Below, in pieces: positions 1 through 8,714 of a stretch of 64,000 bases of DNA. Source of the DNA: Sulfurospirillum sp. (lineage in GTDB: Bacteria > Campylobacterota > Campylobacteria > Campylobacterales > Sulfurospirillaceae); the NCBI GenBank assembly GCA_014859685.1, contig JACUTU010000001.1, positions 115,416-179,415 on the forward strand, given 5' to 3'. The position numbers were made by a program, and so were the translations under genes. The first letter of the stretch is position 1; the number at the start of each line of letters is the position of its first letter. Below the pieces are notes generated by a model, which saw only the letters and a program-made list of their open reading frames with translations, searched no databases and was not told the DNA's origin.

Positions 1-26
1 CCAACTTTCATAATGGCATCCTTGTT

Positions 27-94
27 TAAGCTACTTCTCTACAAGAAATGAGAAGTATTGATGCACTTTTTTGCAAAAGAAAAAGTGCGTAAGG
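27..94 (+). repeat. degenerate copy of a dispersed ~77-bp repeat
   Basis: This stretch aligns with the two better copies at 14758-14834 and 18813-18889. It shares TAAGCTAC at its start, GAAATGAGA in the middle, and ACTTTTTTGCAAAAG and GTGCGTAAGG at its end, with a small insertion before the last block. Inside it GCACTTTTT and AAAAAGTGC form a perfect inverted repeat that could serve as a terminator stem for uvrB, which ends about 30 bp away. The alignment was made by eye. Confidence 0.5.
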
Positions 95-126
95 GCAATT
101 ATTTTAACATAATTTTGTTAAAAATT

Positions 127-2103
127 TTAGAGTTTTCGTAGTTTTGCTATCTCATCTCGTAATTTTGCTGCTTTTTCAAATTCAAGTGCCTTTGCCGCTT
201 CGTGCATTGCTTTTGTGAGTTCGCTTACAATCTTTTTTCGTTCGCTCGCTGGCATTTTTTGTAGCTTATCAGCTTTTTGTAGCAATGCTTCTGTATCTTC
301 AACTCTAAGGTTTTCATCGAGTTTACGCGTGGTTGTTGTTGGCGTTATGTTGTGCAGTGTATTGAATTCTTTCTGCCGTTCCCGCCGTTCTTGCGTGATT
401 TGTATCGCGTATTTCATCGATTCTGTGATCTTGTTGGCAAAGAGCAAAACCTTTCCATTTACATTGCGAGCCGCGCGTCCCATGGTTTGAATGAGGCTTG
501 TGCGACTGCGTAAAAACCCCTCTTTGTCTGCATCAAGAATTGCCACAAGTGAAACTTCGGGCAGATCAAGCCCTTCTCGTAAAAGATTGATACCTATAAG
601 CACATCAAAATCACCATTTCTCAAGGCTCTTATGATTTGATTTCGCTCTATGGCATCGATCTCTGAATGCATGTATTTGACTTTGAGTCCGAGTTCATTG
701 TAGTAACGGCTCAGTTCTTCGCTCATTTTTTTGGTGAGCGTGGTTACCAAAACTCTCTCATTTCGTGTAATCACTTTTTTGATCGCATCAAAGAGTGTTT
801 CAACTTGATTGTCGCTTGAAAGTATCTCGATGAGTGGGTCTAAAAGACCTGTTGGTCTGATGATCTGTTCAGCGGTATTTTCACCACTAAGAGTGAGTTC
901 AAGTTCATTTGGTGTAGCTGAGACAAAAAGATACGCTGGTGCTTTGTTGATAAACTCATCAAACATCAAAGGACGATTGTCCAAAGCACTTGGCAATCTA
1001 AAGCCATACTCTACCAAAACCTCTTTACGGCTCCGATCGCCTGCAAACATTCCACGAAATTGTGGCAAGCTTACATGTGATTCATCCACGATGACAAGAT
1101 ATTCCTTGCCCATCGCTTCAAAATAATCAAACAAAGAGTAGGGCGTTTCACCCTCTTTGATACCCGTCAGATATCTTGCGTAGTTTTCAACTCCTTTGCA
1201 CGCCCCCGTGGCTTGTAGCATTTCAAGATCAAATTCAACTCTACTTTTAAGCCGTTGGTATTCAACAATTTTATTTTCTTTTTGAAAATACGCCAAACGA
1301 AGAGCGAGTTCCTCTTCTATGTTTTTGATGGCATCTTTGAGCCGTTCTTGTCCAACTATAAATTGGTTTGCCGCATAGATATCAACTCTTTTTTTCTTTT
1401 CAAGCACTTGACCACTCAGCACTTCAAAGCTATAGATGTCCTCGATCTCATCACCAAAAAATTCAAGCCTAAGAGCCTCATCTTCACTATAAGCTAAAAA
1501 AATATCAATGATGTCGCCATTGACACGAAAACATCCCCGTTCAAAAAAATTATCGTTTCTTTTGTAACCCATATCTACAAGTTGCAAAAGGAGTTTTTTT
1601 TGATTTATATTCTCACCAACTTCAAGAACTTGCACCATATTTTTATATTCGTGCGGATTTCCTAAACCATAGTTAGCCGAAACTGAAGCCACACAGATAA
1701 CATCATCAAAACTCAAAAGCGAGGCAGTTGCAGAGAGTCGTAGCCGTTCTAACTCTTCGTTTATGGAGCTATCTTTTTCGATAAAAAGATCCGTTCTTGG
1801 GATATACGCCTCGGGTTGGTAGTAGTCATAGTAGCTGATAAAGTATTCAACATGATTGTTAGGAAAAAATCCTCTAAACTCACTATATAGCTGTGCCGCA
1901 AGTGTTTTATTGTGTGTCATGATGAGCGTTGGCAGGGCGGTTTGCTCAATGATGCGAGCCATCGTATGCGTTTTGCCGCTTCCTGTAACACCTACAAGTG
2001 TTTGATAAGTGTTCCCTTTTTTGATGCACGCTGTGAGTTTTTCTATAGCCTGAGGCTGATCCCCAGCAGGAGAAAATGGAGTATGGATAGTAAATCTTGA
2101 CAT
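127..2103 (-). CDS. uvrB: excinuclease ABC subunit B
   Basis: UvrB is the damage-verifying helicase-like subunit of nucleotide excision repair; it is loaded by UvrA and recruits UvrC. The 658-aa product has the Walker A motif [10 protein letters not shown] near the N-terminus, the beta-hairpin region around [10 protein letters not shown], the DEXD-type VIVDESH, helicase motif VI in [10 protein letters not shown], and a C-terminal UVR domain ([16 protein letters not shown]). An in-frame start 31 codons upstream exists, but that extension is hydrophobic and unlike UvrB, so the start giving [10 protein letters not shown] was chosen. The gene reads away from the small genes that follow. Family length and motifs are normal. 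Confidence 0.97.
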   Translation of the reverse strand: MSRFTIHTPFSPAGDQPQAIEKLTACIKKGNTYQTLVGVTGSGKTHTMARIIEQTALPTLIMTHNKTLAAQLYSEFRGFFPNNHVEYFISYYDYYQPEAYIPRTDLFIEKDSSINEELERLRLSATASLLSFDDVICVASVSANYGLGNPHEYKNMVQVLEVGENINQKKLLLQLVDMGYKRNDNFFERGCFRVNGDIIDIFLAYSEDEALRLEFFGDEIEDIYSFEVLSGQVLEKKKRVDIYAANQFIVGQERLKDAIKNIEEELALRLAYFQKENKIVEYQRLKSRVEFDLEMLQATGACKGVENYARYLTGIKEGETPYSLFDYFEAMGKEYLVIVDESHVSLPQFRGMFAGDRSRKEVLVEYGFRLPSALDNRPLMFDEFINKAPAYLFVSATPNELELTLSGENTAEQIIRPTGLLDPLIEILSSDNQVETLFDAIKKVITRNERVLVTTLTKKMSEELSRYYNELGLKVKYMHSEIDAIERNQIIRALRNGDFDVLIGINLLREGLDLPEVSLVAILDADKEGFLRSRTSLIQTMGRAARNVNGKVLLFANKITESMKYAIQITQERRERQKEFNTLHNITPTTTTRKLDENLRVEDTEALLQKADKLQKMPASERKKIVSELTKAMHEAAKALEFEKAAKLRDEIAKLRKL

Positions 2104-2154
2104 AATTCTGCTTTTTTTTGTTACAATTATAGCAAAGTAAACAAAGGAGTTTGG

Positions 2155-2382
2155 ATGCAAACAGTACAACTTGATATTCAAGATGATAAATTTCAAGCAT
2201 TTCTCACTATCATAAAGAATCTAAAAGATGATATGATTAAAGATATTCGAACAAGTGATGCTATCTTGGACATAGAATCTATAAAAATTGATTCGCAAGA
2301 TTATCTGGACATGCAAAACATCAAAAAAGAGCAAAATCCAAAATACTCTTTGCAAGAAGCAAAAGAGTTGCTTGGATTGTAG
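2155..2382 (+). CDS. RelB/Phd-like small antitoxin (putative)
   Basis: A 75-aa acidic protein preceded by AAAGGAG and divergent from uvrB. Its C-terminal part ([11 protein letters not shown]) resembles the toxin-binding tail of small type II antitoxins. The main support is context: its stop codon is directly followed by the ATG of a RelE/ParE-like toxin reading frame, the usual antitoxin-toxin order. The DNA-binding fold cannot be assigned from sequence alone. Because the toxin frame is broken, this may be an orphan antitoxin. Confidence 0.6.
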   Translation: MQTVQLDIQDDKFQAFLTIIKNLKDDMIKDIRTSDAILDIESIKIDSQDYLDMQNIKKEQNPKYSLQEAKELLGL

Positions 2383-2627
2383 ATGCGAGTAAGTATAGAT
2401 GAAAAAGCCATTAAACAACTTGTGAAAATAGAGAAAAAAGATGCAAAAATATCTTTTTAAAAATAGAATTGTTAAAAGATTTTCCTCAAATTGCAAATTT
2501 AAAAAAGATGGTAAATTTTTATCCACCGTTTCGATTGCGTGTGGGCGATTTTAGGATTTTATTTGATGTTGTTGATGAAGCAATTACAATTTATGCCATT
2601 AAACATAGAAAAGAAAGTTACAAATAA
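2383..2627 (+). pseudogene. frameshifted RelE/ParE-family toxin
   Basis: Starting with the ATG right after the antitoxin stop, the frame reads 25 codons (MRVSIDEKAIKQLVKIEKKD...) and stops at TAA. Adding one A in the run at 2445-2449 would restore a continuous 81-aa protein whose C-terminal half includes PPFRLRVGDFRILFDV and IYAIKHRKESYK, the usual RelE/ParE core with its basic tail. The continuation is clean up to a stop at 2627. This is therefore a one-base deletion in a homopolymer: inactivation, a sequencing error, or less likely programmed slippage. Confidence 0.75.
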
Positions 2628-2645
2628 TTTACAATAGGAAAAACA

Positions 2646-2879
2646 ATGCAAGAAGAAGAAAATATAGTCAATGCGTTAAGTTTGAAGGTGCAGGATCTTT
2701 TGAGCAATTTTAGACAGTTGCAAGAGGAAAATAGTTCTTTGCGTCAGGAAGTTGTGACTATTAAAGCACAAAATGCGGCAAAAGATATCCAGATCAACAA
2801 ACTTGAAGAAGAGTTGCTCAAAAAAGAGCTTGAAGCTGAAGATATCTTGGGTAAGATTGAGGAAGTGTTAAAACGATGA
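2646..2879 (+). CDS. small coiled-coil protein, ZapB-like in form
   Basis: A 77-aa protein that is almost entirely heptad-rich helix (LSLKVQDLLSNFRQLQEENSSLRQEV), with no membrane segment or enzyme motif. Size and composition resemble the coiled-coil division proteins of the ZapB type, but that is similarity of form only. Its stop overlaps the next start by ATGA, so the two small proteins are probably translationally coupled. Small uncharacterised genes also occupy the uvrB-pseudopilin interval in Campylobacter. Confidence 0.6.
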   Translation: MQEEENIVNALSLKVQDLLSNFRQLQEENSSLRQEVVTIKAQNAAKDIQINKLEEELLKKELEAEDILGKIEEVLKR

Positions 2880-3094
2880 ATAAACGCACAGTTTCCATCG
2901 GGGCAAAAGATTTTGATATCAAGCTCGATGGTGAATTTGCAGAGTATTTTGATGCTTGCTTCAAGGAGAGTTTTGGCACAAACCAAAAGATCCAAACCAA
3001 AGAACTACTCTGGGCATTCGTGCAAAAATGTTATGATACATACCTGCAAAACGCTGAACTCAAAAAGTTACTCGAAAAGCTAGAAAAACTTTAA
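2876..3094 (+). CDS. conserved small protein, possibly ZapA-like
   Basis: A 72-aa soluble protein overlapping the preceding coiled-coil gene by 4 bp. It has a short beta-rich N-terminus (KRTVSIGAKDFDIKLDGE) followed by helix and ends in a leucine/lysine-rich helical tail (AELKKLLEKLEKL). That layout faintly recalls ZapA, which would fit a ZapB-like partner next door, but no diagnostic residue is visible. I do not assign a function. Confidence 0.5.
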   Translation: MNKRTVSIGAKDFDIKLDGEFAEYFDACFKESFGTNQKIQTKELLWAFVQKCYDTYLQNAELKKLLEKLEKL

Positions 3095-3175
3095 GCTATG
3101 TTTTACAGTTATTGGGTTAAAATTCTTTCCAAGTCGATAAGTGTATCGGCAAAATTCAAACAAAAGGAGTAAACC

Positions 3176-3730
3176 ATGAAAAAAGGTTTTACTATGATCG
3201 AGTTGATCTTCGTGATCGTTATACTAGGTATCCTAGCAGCTGTTGCAGTTCCAAGACTAGCAGCTACAAGAGATGATGCTATACTAGCTGGACTTAAAAC
3301 AGATATCAATACAGCACTACAAGCTGTTCCTGCTTGGTATCAAGGTCAAAGAGATGCTAGAATTATGCAAGCAGTTCAATTAGATACAACTACATGGAAT
3401 CAAGCGACATCTGGTGAAGAAGCATACACATGGAGCGATGGTGGTAATGTGTGTGTGACTTTAGCTGTTGTAGATTTTAATACTACAGGTGCCTCACAAT
3501 TCAGTATAGCAGCTGCTGGCGCAGAAGTGAATGCAACAAATGGTAGATGGTTGGCTACTGCACAAGGTGTTCCAGTATTAAGATTGGTTAAAGGGGTTTT
3601 AGCTGATGATGGTACAGTAATTGCTCCAGCAAATCCAACTGTTAACTGTGCTACATTATGGGATACAGCAAATGGGTTAGGTTTAATTGAGCAAAATATC
3701 ACTATGGCTGGCAAAAGAGTTCAGTGGTAA
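3176..3730 (+). CDS. type IV pilin-like / pseudopilin protein
   Basis: A 184-aa protein with a class III signal: short basic leader MKKG, then FTMIELIFVIVILGILAAVA, with Glu at position 5 after the predicted cleavage and a long hydrophobic helix. Prepilin peptidase should cut after Gly4. Two cysteines in the globular part (NVCVTL and VNCATLW) could form the D-region disulfide. The start has a good AAAGGAG ribosome site. Pseudopilins at this position in Campylobacterota are linked to competence or type II secretion, and comEC lies 5 kb downstream. Confidence 0.88.
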   Translation: MKKGFTMIELIFVIVILGILAAVAVPRLAATRDDAILAGLKTDINTALQAVPAWYQGQRDARIMQAVQLDTTTWNQATSGEEAYTWSDGGNVCVTLAVVDFNTTGASQFSIAAAGAEVNATNGRWLATAQGVPVLRLVKGVLADDGTVIAPANPTVNCATLWDTANGLGLIEQNITMAGKRVQW

Positions 3731-3734
3731 TCAC

Positions 3735-4220
3735 TTGAAAAATACTTTTTTTAAAAAGGCTGGATTTATTCCGGCCTTTACTATGGTTGAGCTTATTTTT
3801 GTTATCGTTGTGCTTGGTATACTGGCGGCTGTTGCTATTCCACGACTTGCAGCTTCGAGAGATGATGCTGTGCTAGTCAAAGGCAAATCGCAAATTTCTG
3901 CTATCAGAAGTGGCATCGCTTTGCAAAAAGCAAAACGCATGATGGAAGGAACCGTTCCTTTTATCCCAGCTTCACTTGACAATGCAGCCTTAGACACGGA
4001 CAATGAGCGACTTTTTAACTTCACAGATGGCAATGCTTCAAATATCCTCGAATACCCAATCCTCTCAAAGTTAAATAGCGATGGCTATTGGTTTAAAGAT
4101 ACAAATACAACTTACAAATTTCAACTAACAACAAGCAACATAGCGACCTTTACTTACAGTTCATTAAATGGCACTTTTAACTGTTCCATCTCACCAGATT
4201 GCAATACCCTCACCCAATAA
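3735..4220 (+). CDS. second pseudopilin with atypical cleavage site
   Basis: About 161 aa. The hydrophobic segment (FTMVELIFVIVVLGILAAVA) and following PRLAASRDDA closely match the preceding pilin, suggesting tandem duplication. I chose the TTG at 3735, four bases after the previous stop; an upstream start would overlap that gene without reason. The residue before the cleavage Phe is Ala (IPAFTMVE) rather than the usual Gly, and the leader is long for a type IV prepilin. Cysteines near the C-terminus (NCSISPDC) could form a disulfide. Translation is probably coupled to the first pilin. Confidence 0.8.
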   Translation: MKNTFFKKAGFIPAFTMVELIFVIVVLGILAAVAIPRLAASRDDAVLVKGKSQISAIRSGIALQKAKRMMEGTVPFIPASLDNAALDTDNERLFNFTDGNASNILEYPILSKLNSDGYWFKDTNTTYKFQLTTSNIATFTYSSLNGTFNCSISPDCNTLTQ

Positions 4221-4221
4221 C

Positions 4222-6057
4222 TTGTACTACTATCGCATCTCTCTTTTAGCCTCACCGCTTGCCCCCTTGACTTATGAGAGTATCGAACTCTTACATGCAG
4301 GAGATATAGTAACCGTTACACTCAACAAAAAAATCAAACAAGGTGTTGTACTCTCTTTGGTGGATAAACCTAGCTTTACATGTGAGCAAATTTGTGCAAA
4401 TGAGGGCAAAAGTTTCTTACATGTAAGCCTAGAGATAGCTTCATTTATCAGTGAGTATTATGTTTGTTCACTGGGAGAAGCTTTAGGACTTTTTACACCA
4501 TTGTTGCACACAAATCCAAAACCACAAACACTTCCAGCCCTAGCCATTGAGCTTTCAAGCAAACAAGAAGCGGCATTTGCTTTTATCCAATCACATGAGA
4601 AAACACTCCTTTTTGGCGATACTGGTAGCGGTAAAACAGAAGTGTATATCAAATCTATCCATAAGTGTTTGCAAGAGGGCAAAAATGCCATTTTACTTAT
4701 GCCAGAAATTGGTTTGACACCGCAAATGAAAAAGAGGCTTAAGTCTCATTTCGGTGTATTTGTGGCTATTTGGCATTCCCGCATTACTAAAAGTGCAAAA
4801 GAAAAGATCATACAAGATATCGAAGGGGGCAAAGTTCGCATCATAGCAGGAACTCGTTCGGCACTATTTTTGCCACTTGAGCGAGTTGGACTCATTGTGG
4901 TAGATGAAGAGCATGATGATAGTTACAAATCAAATGCCAATCCTCGCTACAACGCCAAAGATCTTGCACATCTTTTTGCAAAAAAATACACCGCCAAACT
5001 CATTTTAGGAAGTGCCACGCCATCTGTGGGCAGTTATAAAAATACCCCGCATTTTAGACTTGATGAGACTTTCCATGCAAGTTCCAAAAAGATTGTATAT
5101 GAAGATATGCACAATGAACTCAGCCCCTCTTTGCTTGCAAAAGTAGAGCAGTATCTTGAAGCAAAAAAACAGATTATCATCTTTTTACCAACAAGAGCAA
5201 ACTTCAAATATATCGCCTGTCGTGAATGTGGTGAAAATATTCTCTGCCCGCATTGTAGTGTTGGCATGAGTTTGCATAGTGATAAAAATGCACTTGTTTG
5301 CCATTATTGTCATTTTACCCAGCCGATTCCAAAAGCGTGTCCAAGTTGCGGTTGCAAAGAGATCGAAGCAAAACGGATAGGAACAGCGGAAGTAGTTTTG
5401 CAACTCAAGGAGCGATTTGGTGATGCACGCATAGAAAAATTTGATAAAGATGCTATCACAACGCATAAAAAACTCAACGATACACTGAAAAAACTCAATG
5501 AAAATAGTATCGATATTCTTGTTGGGACGCAGATGTTGGCCAAAGGACACGATTATCCAAATATCGCATTGAGCATCGTTATGGGTATCGATACACTGCT
5601 CAATATCCCTGATTTTCGCTCACGAGAAAAAGCGCTTGCACTCATCATCCAAATAGCAGGACGAGCTGGTCGAAACGGCGAGGGCGAAGTTTATATACAG
5701 AGTAAAAATGCCACGCTGTGGAGCAAATATATCGGCAATTATGAACTATTTTTACAAGAGGAACTAGCGTTTCGCAAGGAACTTTATCCGCCATTTAAAA
5801 AACTTATGAGGATTTTAGTGTCCCACAAAAAAGAGCAAAAAGCACAAGATATTTTAGAGCAAATCAAAGCAAATGCCATGAAATTTCCAAGTGTAGAGGT
5901 TGTAGGTTATGGCAAAGCAGACATCGCTATGATAGCTGGTAAATACCGCTACAACATCCTTCTGCGTTCAAGCGATACCAAAGCACTTTTGCAATACGCC
6001 CATCTAGCCAAACGATACCCAGTACAGATAGATGTTGATCCATTATCTTTTTCTTAA
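4222..6057 (+). CDS. priA: primosomal protein N' (replication restart helicase)
   Basis: PriA recognises stalled forks and reloads DnaB. The product has GDTGSGKTE (Walker A), VVDEEHDDSYK (Walker B), and paired zinc-binding cysteines in CRECG, CPHC, CHYC and CPSCG, then the GRAGRNGEG helicase motif. The TTG at 4222 gives MYYYRISLLAS, matching the normal start of the family; an ATG at 4168 would add 18 unrelated residues overlapping the pseudopilin gene. At about 611 aa it is typical for this phylum. The replicative helicase dnaB is two genes downstream. Confidence 0.95.
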   Translation: MYYYRISLLASPLAPLTYESIELLHAGDIVTVTLNKKIKQGVVLSLVDKPSFTCEQICANEGKSFLHVSLEIASFISEYYVCSLGEALGLFTPLLHTNPKPQTLPALAIELSSKQEAAFAFIQSHEKTLLFGDTGSGKTEVYIKSIHKCLQEGKNAILLMPEIGLTPQMKKRLKSHFGVFVAIWHSRITKSAKEKIIQDIEGGKVRIIAGTRSALFLPLERVGLIVVDEEHDDSYKSNANPRYNAKDLAHLFAKKYTAKLILGSATPSVGSYKNTPHFRLDETFHASSKKIVYEDMHNELSPSLLAKVEQYLEAKKQIIIFLPTRANFKYIACRECGENILCPHCSVGMSLHSDKNALVCHYCHFTQPIPKACPSCGCKEIEAKRIGTAEVVLQLKERFGDARIEKFDKDAITTHKKLNDTLKKLNENSIDILVGTQMLAKGHDYPNIALSIVMGIDTLLNIPDFRSREKALALIIQIAGRAGRNGEGEVYIQSKNATLWSKYIGNYELFLQEELAFRKELYPPFKKLMRILVSHKKEQKAQDILEQIKANAMKFPSVEVVGYGKADIAMIAGKYRYNILLRSSDTKALLQYAHLAKRYPVQIDVDPLSFS

Positions 6058-6068
6058 CACTTTTTTTG

Positions 6069-6074
6069 TATAAT
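6069..6074 (+). promoter_or_regulatory. -10 element (TATAAT) upstream of ispG leader
   Basis: TGTATAAT, an extended -10 sequence, sits in a T-rich context typical of Campylobacterota sigma-70 promoters, just after the priA stop. Transcription would begin near 6081, giving ispG an untranslated leader of about 155 nt. Confidence 0.6.
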
Positions 6075-6090
6075 TCTAGCCTTAAGATAT

Positions 6091-6192
6091 TTTTTAAAAC
6101 CCTCTAACCGACAAAAGTTTGTCACGATGGAAACCCCGAAGCTCTTGCTATTGGTTTATCGGACAAAATTGCCTCGCATGGGGCTTTAAAAA
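6091..6192 (+). ncRNA. structured 5' leader RNA upstream of ispG, class unknown
   Basis: The interval between priA and ispG folds by eye into a compact RNA. An outer stem pairs 6091-6102 with 6181-6192 with one A-C mismatch. Inside, 6118-6123, 6125-6128 and 6131-6135 pair in order with 6162-6167, 6158-6161 and 6153-6157, giving 15 base pairs interrupted only by a single A and a GG bulge. TTTGTC at 6118-6123 can instead pair with GACAAA at 6110-6115, so two exclusive folds exist, as in switches and attenuators. It does not match the riboswitch, SRP or 6S consensus patterns I know. Confidence 0.5.
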
Positions 6193-6235
6193 ATGTGCAT
6201 ATAAAAAATTTTTCCTGAAAAAAAAGGGATATTAA

Positions 6236-7294
6236 ATGATACAAAGATATAAAACCGAGCAGATTTTTGTAGGTGGCGTGCCTATCGGCGGAGATGCTCC
6301 TATCGCTGTGCAGTCGATGACATTTTCTAAAACACATGATGTAAATGCCACCGTGGAGCAAATCAAAAAGTTACATTTTGCAGGTTGTGATATCGTGCGA
6401 GTTGCAGTGCCTGATTATGAGGATGCACATGCCCTTAAAGCCATCAAAGAACAGATCCAACTCCCACTAGTCGCAGATATCCACTTCAATTATCGCCTTG
6501 CACTCATTGCTGCTGCGGTGGTTGATTGTATCCGTATAAATCCTGGCAACATAGGCAGTAAAGATCGCGTGCGAGAAGTTGTAAAAGCATGTAGCGAGCG
6601 AAAGATTCCTATTCGTATTGGTGTAAATTCAGGAAGTTTAGAAAAAGAGTTTGATCAAAAATACGGAGCAACTCCCGAGGGTATGGTGCAATCAGCGCTT
6701 TACAATATAAAATACCTAGAAGATTTGGGATTTAACGATATCAAAGTTTCACTTAAAGCTAGTGATGTACAACGAACGGTGCAGGCGTATCGCAAACTCA
6801 GACCACTCACAAACCATCCGTTTCATTTAGGTGTTACAGAAGCTGGTACAAAGTTTCACTCCACGATCAAATCCTCTATCGCTTTGGGTTCTTTGTTGCT
6901 TGAGGGCATAGGTGATACAATGCGCGTTTCTATGACGGGCGAACTTGAAGAAGAAGTGATCGTAGCACGAGCGATTCTCAAAGACAGCGGTATCGTAAAA
7001 AGTGGGGTCAATATCATCTCTTGCCCTACATGTGGACGCATTGAAGCAGATCTCATCAAAGCCATCAAGGAAGTGGAAGAACGAACAAGACACATTAAAA
7101 CACCACTCAATATCTCAGTGATGGGTTGCGTAGTCAATGCCATTGGTGAAGCAAAACACGCAGATGTTGCCATAGCATATGGAAAAGGACAGGGACTTGT
7201 GATGCGAAACGGGGAAGTTGTAGCGAAACTCAAAGAGGAAGACCTTGTGGAGCGATTTTTAGAAGAAGTACAAAAGGCCGCAAAAGATGGATAA
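6236..7294 (+). CDS. ispG: 4-hydroxy-3-methylbut-2-enyl diphosphate synthase (IspG/GcpE)
   Basis: IspG carries out the penultimate step of the MEP isoprenoid pathway, reducing MEcPP to HMBPP with a 4Fe-4S cluster. The 352-aa product has the family features VAVQSMT, the TIM-barrel RINPGNIG, the cluster cysteines in SCPTCGR and the third in [12 protein letters not shown]. It is preceded by GGGAT and a long structured leader. The end overlaps dnaB by 8 bp, so these genes are probably co-transcribed. Confidence 0.96.
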   Translation: MIQRYKTEQIFVGGVPIGGDAPIAVQSMTFSKTHDVNATVEQIKKLHFAGCDIVRVAVPDYEDAHALKAIKEQIQLPLVADIHFNYRLALIAAAVVDCIRINPGNIGSKDRVREVVKACSERKIPIRIGVNSGSLEKEFDQKYGATPEGMVQSALYNIKYLEDLGFNDIKVSLKASDVQRTVQAYRKLRPLTNHPFHLGVTEAGTKFHSTIKSSIALGSLLLEGIGDTMRVSMTGELEEEVIVARAILKDSGIVKSGVNIISCPTCGRIEADLIKAIKEVEERTRHIKTPLNISVMGCVVNAIGEAKHADVAIAYGKGQGLVMRNGEVVAKLKEEDLVERFLEEVQKAAKDG

Positions 7295-8714
7295 TCTACA
7301 CAATATAAACATAGAGCGGTCGATTTTAAGCTCGGTATTTTTTACCCCATCAGTGTTTGAAGATGTAGCTGCTCTTTTAAAGCCAAAAGATTTTTACCTG
7401 CCATCGCACCGTTATATCTTTGAAGCGATGGAGGAATGTGAACGAGATGATTTGCCTATCGATGAAGAGTTTGTGAAAAAAAAACTCCATCATGAGGGAA
7501 GATTTGATGAGCAAGCAATGCTTGAAATTCTCTCAACAAATCCACTTCCAGCACTCAAAGCATATGTGCAAGAGATCCGTGAAAAGTCTATCAAAAGAGA
7601 ACTTGTAGCACTTACTGTGGACATAAAAGATGTCACTGTCGATAAAGATTTGCCATCACACGAAGTGCTTGATTTGGTGCAACAAAAACTCTATCAGATA
7701 ACAAACGACAGTGGCACAAAAGAGTTTCGAGAATCCCCCGAAATGACACGCTCCACTATAGAGCATATTTTAGCGATGAAGCAGCGAGGCAACGCTGGAA
7801 TTGTCGGTGTGGATACTGGTTTTCGCGAGATAAACAAACTCACAACTGGTTTTGGCGATGGAGATCTTATCATTGTGGCAGCACGGCCAGCAATGGGAAA
7901 AACGGCTTTTTGTCTGAACTTAGCGCAAAAGGCACTCGATGATGGCAGAGGAGTTGCGATATTTTCACTTGAGATGCCAGCTGAACAGTTGATGCTTCGG
8001 ATGTTAAGTGCAAAAACTTCCATTCCTTTACAAAAATTAAAAGTTGGCGATATGAATGATGAGGAGTGGGAACGACTCAACAGTGCGGCATCGACGATGA
8101 GTGAAAAGCAATTTTTTGTTGATGACAATGGCAATGTGACCATTCACAATGTCCGTGCAAAACTGCGAAAACTTAAAACACAACATCCTGAAATCTCACT
8201 CGCCATTATCGATTATATTCAACTTATGAGTTCAGGCGGAAACAAAGATAGACACTTGGAAGTAAGCGATATATCAAGGGGCTTAAAGCTTTTGGCTCGT
8301 GAACTCAATATACCTATCATCGGACTTTCACAACTCAACCGTGGACTTGAAAGTAGGAGCGATAAACGACCAATGCTGAGCGACCTTCGAGAATCAGGTG
8401 CTATCGAACAAGATGCGGATCTTATTATGTTTGTGTATAGAGATGATGTATACCGCATTCGTGAAGAGAAAGAAAAAGAGCAAAAAGCACGCGTTGATGG
8501 CAGAGATTATAAGAGTAATTTTTTTGAAAAACCAGAAGAACAGGCTGAAGTTATCATCGGTAAAAACAGAAATGGTCCTGTCGGTGTTGCCAATCTTGTG
8601 TTCCAAAAAGCATGCACAAGATTTGTAGATTCTGGCGGTATTCCTGTGCAATATATCTATAATGATAGCAACATAGATAGCAAAGAAGCTAGTATAGAAC
8701 TTCCAAAACTGTGA
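7287..8714 (+). CDS. dnaB: replicative DNA helicase DnaB
   Basis: DnaB is the hexameric 5'-3' helicase at the replication fork. The 475-aa product has the N-terminal DnaB domain ([11 protein letters not shown]), then the RecA-like motor with [11 protein letters not shown] (Walker A), [17 protein letters not shown] (Walker B) and [14 protein letters not shown] with [13 protein letters not shown]. No intein is present at the Walker A loop. It overlaps ispG at its start and comEC at its end, in a compact unit. Confidence 0.96.
   Translation: MDNLHNINIERSILSSVFFTPSVFEDVAALLKPKDFYLPSHRYIFEAMEECERDDLPIDEEFVKKKLHHEGRFDEQAMLEILSTNPLPALKAYVQEIREKSIKRELVALTVDIKDVTVDKDLPSHEVLDLVQQKLYQITNDSGTKEFRESPEMTRSTIEHILAMKQRGNAGIVGVDTGFREINKLTTGFGDGDLIIVAARPAMGKTAFCLNLAQKALDDGRGVAIFSLEMPAEQLMLRMLSAKTSIPLQKLKVGDMNDEEWERLNSAASTMSEKQFFVDDNGNVTIHNVRAKLRKLKTQHPEISLAIIDYIQLMSSGGNKDRHLEVSDISRGLKLLARELNIPIIGLSQLNRGLESRSDKRPMLSDLRESGAIEQDADLIMFVYRDDVYRIREEKEKEQKARVDGRDYKSNFFEKPEEQAEVIIGKNRNGPVGVANLVFQKACTRFVDSGGIPVQYIYNDSNIDSKEASIELPKL

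Noticed and set aside
1946..2200. Other reading frames overlapping uvrB, groEL, feoB and other core genes
   Set aside because: They are antisense or shifted frames of clear genes, with no ribosome site or recognisable product.
6075..6235. SRP RNA, 6S RNA, tmRNA or a known riboswitch upstream of ispG
   Set aside because: The SRP GGAAG-type loop, 6S bubble, tmRNA features and the riboswitch cores I can recall are all absent; kept only as an unclassified leader.
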